Assembly (NCBI RefSeq): GCF_000513195.1
Contig: NZ_CBVI010000077.1
Span: forward strand, 1 to 64,000
Direction: 5' to 3'
Origin: Bacteroides timonensis
GTDB taxonomy: Bacteria > Bacteroidota > Bacteroidia > Bacteroidales > Bacteroidaceae
Length of the DNA: 64,000 bases
Part shown: in pieces, positions 61,973 to 64,000 of the stretch
Layout of the letters: each line of letters opens with the position of its first letter
Position numbering within the stretch: the first letter of the stretch is position 1
Translations under genes and position numbers: made by a program
The notes under the pieces: model-generated
The model's database searches: none
What the model was told of the DNA's origin: nothing
The model's input: only the letters and a program-made list of their open reading frames with translations

Positions 61973-64000
61973 TTAGAAAGTTAAGCTTAGTCCGAATGAA
62001 TAAGTAGTGGGCGATGGATAACGTCCGAAGTCCATACCGTAAACATTGACATTCTGAGTGTTTACACCAATTTCAGGATCATATCCATCATAACCAGTTA
62101 TGGTTAGCAGATTTTGTATGTTCATGTAAACACGAAGGTTCTCTACACCAATTGTTTTAATCCATTTCTTGGGGAATGTATATCCAAAAGCAATATTCTT
62201 TAAACGGATATATGAACCGTCTTCGATATAGCGGTCGCTGATACGATCATTATCGTTCGGGTCTCCAATAGCGGCACGCGGAAGCGAAGCTGAGGGATTG
62301 GCAACTCTCACATTCTCGATGTGATCGTACCACTGAGTACCATCAGCATACACCACAGTTGCGTCAATAGGCTCAAGACGCGCACGATTCACGACGTCAG
62401 CAAGCTGGTTACTCCAAGCACCACTCATAGAAGTCATCTTCATCTTCAAGTAGTTATAAACCTTGTTTCCATAAGAACCATTGATAAAGATTGAAAGATC
62501 AAAGCCTTTGTAGCGGAAAGTATTCGTCCAGCCAAACGTAAAGTCGGGCATCGGAGAGCCGATGTTAGTTTTGTCATACTCATTGATAACACCATCAGGT
62601 TTACCGTCGGGGCCACTCAGGTCTTTATACTTCACATCACCAACCCATACCGTCTGCGAACGATTGAACACACCATCTGCCGGATATTTTTCCGGTTTCG
62701 GGGAGTTCTGTATGTCTTCCAGATTCTGATAGATACCATCTGTGACATATCCATAAAAGTTGTAGAGACTTTCTCCGATAGTAGTCATACTTACCACATC
62801 GTTCCACTGACCATAACCTACAATGGCTGCGTTAGCTGTATTGTTCAGCGCCAAGAGTTTATTCTTGTTCCAAGATATCTGGAAATTGCTATCCCATTCA
62901 AATGTTCCTACTATAGGGTGAGTATTGACAGCAAGCTCGAAACCTGTGTTACGGATGTGCCCATAGTTGCCCCAGGGAGCCGATAGTCTAGAACTAGCAT
63001 TTCCACCTGTTCCCATATAAGAGGGTAACTGCATTTCCATCAACATATTCTTCGATTCCTTCTGATACCAATCGGCAGTGATGTTGATGCGGTCATTGAA
63101 GAATCCAAGGTCAAGTCCGATGTTCCATTGTTCCTGACTTTCCCACTGGATGTCAAGATTAGGAATGTTTGACGGACGATAACCCTGTCCAAGAGAGGTA
63201 TAAACCTGTCTCATACTTGTGCCCCATTTGTAACTGCCAATGCCTGAGTTACCAGTTTGTCCCCAACCGACACGTACCTTACCGTTGCTGACAACCTTCT
63301 TCAACGGCTCGAAGAATTTTTCATTTGAGAAACGCCAAGAAGCAGCAAACGAATGGAAGCCCGCCCAGCGGTTATTAGGGCCAAAATTGGAATTACCATC
63401 GTAACGATAGGTATAAGTTGCCAGATAACGGTCACTATAATTATAATTCAAACGGGCAAAGAATGAAGCCATCGCCGAACTGCCAAAAGCAGAACCAATC
63501 GTTTTATTGTCGGCTCCCAGTTGAGGGTTATGAACAGCATCGGAAGGTAGATTCGTACTGGACACGGCAGCGTAGTCCCATTTACTCTCCCAACATTCTT
63601 GTCCCAACATGGCAGTCAGACTATGTTTACCAAATGTATTATTATATGTAACGTAGTTCTTAATTTGCCAAAAAGTTGAACTATTCTTCTGCATACTGCT
63701 ACTATTACTCTGTTTCCAAGTACCTAAATCAATAATCGGCCTATAGACATCAGCCTTGCTGGAACTGATATCATAACCAACTTCGGCACGCCAAGTCAAA
63801 TTCTTGATAGGAGAAATCTCTGCATATATGTTACCCGTCAGCTTCTTACGGTTCAGTTTATTAGAATTCTCCATGGCCAAAGCGATAGGGTTACGCGAAG
63901 TATAATTCTCGCGGACTACCGTCGCATAGCTGCCATCCATATTATAGATAGGTACATCCGGCAATGAAGTCATGGCAAAATTGATAATACCTTCCTCACC
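61973..64000 (-). CDS. SusC-family TonB-dependent transporter of the mannan locus (5' end outside the window)
   Basis: Only the C-terminal 675 residues are present. The reading frame stays open to the window edge, and the Met at 63973 is internal, so the N-terminal and plug domains lie beyond 64000. The visible part is TonB-dependent barrel, with 'SFAASWRFSNEKFFEPL', 'SPMPDFTFGWTNTFRYKGFDLSIFINGSYG' and a final Phe. It is the import channel for the neighbouring SusD protein. Confidence 0.93.
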   Translation of the reverse strand, partial: GEEGIINFAMTSLPDVPIYNMDGSYATVVRENYTSRNPIALAMENSNKLNRKKLTGNIYAEISPIKNLTWRAEVGYDISSSKADVYRPIIDLGTWKQSNSSSMQKNSSTFWQIKNYVTYNNTFGKHSLTAMLGQECWESKWDYAAVSSTNLPSDAVHNPQLGADNKTIGSAFGSSAMASFFARLNYNYSDRYLATYTYRYDGNSNFGPNNRWAGFHSFAASWRFSNEKFFEPLKKVVSNGKVRVGWGQTGNSGIGSYKWGTSMRQVYTSLGQGYRPSNIPNLDIQWESQEQWNIGLDLGFFNDRINITADWYQKESKNMLMEMQLPSYMGTGGNASSRLSAPWGNYGHIRNTGFELAVNTHPIVGTFEWDSNFQISWNKNKLLALNNTANAAIVGYGQWNDVVSMTTIGESLYNFYGYVTDGIYQNLEDIQNSPKPEKYPADGVFNRSQTVWVGDVKYKDLSGPDGKPDGVINEYDKTNIGSPMPDFTFGWTNTFRYKGFDLSIFINGSYGNKVYNYLKMKMTSMSGAWSNQLADVVNRARLEPIDATVVYADGTQWYDHIENVRVANPSASLPRAAIGDPNDNDRISDRYIEDGSYIRLKNIAFGYTFPKKWIKTIGVENLRVYMNIQNLLTITGYDGYDPEIGVNTQNVNVYGMDFGRYPSPTTYSFGLSLTF

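Noticed and set aside
63971..63973. Start codon of the last SusC gene at 63973
   Set aside because: The frame stays open to the window edge and the protein would lack its signal, plug and early barrel parts, so the Met is internal.

Overview
The window looks like a chromosomal segment of a gut Bacteroides or close relative. The evidence is two SusC/SusD pairs, a one-protein hybrid two-component system (HTCS), many lipoproteins with a Cys followed by acidic residues, promoter boxes of the Bacteroides TAnnTTTG type, few Shine-Dalgarno sites, and a NigD-like and an HU-like protein. No rRNA, tRNA, CRISPR array or transposase was seen.

Layout. (1) 1-1541: an HU-like protein behind a leader of 22-bp dyad repeats, and a NigD-like lipoprotein. 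(2) 1646-36641: a large utilization locus of two outward-facing arms. The minus arm, read from 25181 leftward, has GH127, SusC, SusD, a DUF4859 protein and a BACON/DUF6055/DUF4859 protein. It continues with an M43-type peptidase, a CotH-like kinase, a second DUF6055 protein, an EamA transporter, the HTCS and a tricorn-like S41 peptidase. The plus arm (26701-36641) has a GH97 glycosidase fused to a zincin-like peptidase domain, GH43, a second GH127 and a DPP IV-type S9 peptidase. A decayed Fic gene lies between the arms. (3) 36690-45097: a kdp potassium-transport operon with a 31-residue small ORF, kdpF, kdpA, kdpB, kdpC, an outer-membrane barrel, a short KdpD and a separate histidine kinase, behind a sigma-54-type promoter. 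(4) 45312-49103: a HEPN/MNT toxin-antitoxin pair, an NtrC-type regulator and a divergent aspartokinase. (5) 49304-64000: a beta-mannan locus with SusC (cut by the window edge), SusD, two surface glycan-binding proteins, two GH26 mannanases, GH130, an MFS/GPH symporter, a mannobiose 2-epimerase and an SGNH esterase.

The most interesting part is region 2. Both arms carry the same three-box element (consensus AATAATCCAAA in gene orientation), with the same box order, orientation and spacing (20-21 bp, then 11 bp). In both, the last box lies 117-118 bp before the start codon, so the arms are probably one regulon, perhaps controlled by the HTCS. The cargo combines enzymes expected to remove beta-L-arabinofuranose (two GH127), alpha-L-arabinofuranose (GH43) and alpha-galactose (GH97) with at least five peptidase-like proteins, one of them of the Xaa-Pro dipeptidase type. 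My inference is a system for proline/hydroxyproline-rich plant wall glycoproteins (extensin-like) that handles glycan and protein together.

The window also contains several intergenic iterated dyad elements with fixed periods (22, 11, 8 and 7 bp) that ordinary gene annotation does not explain.
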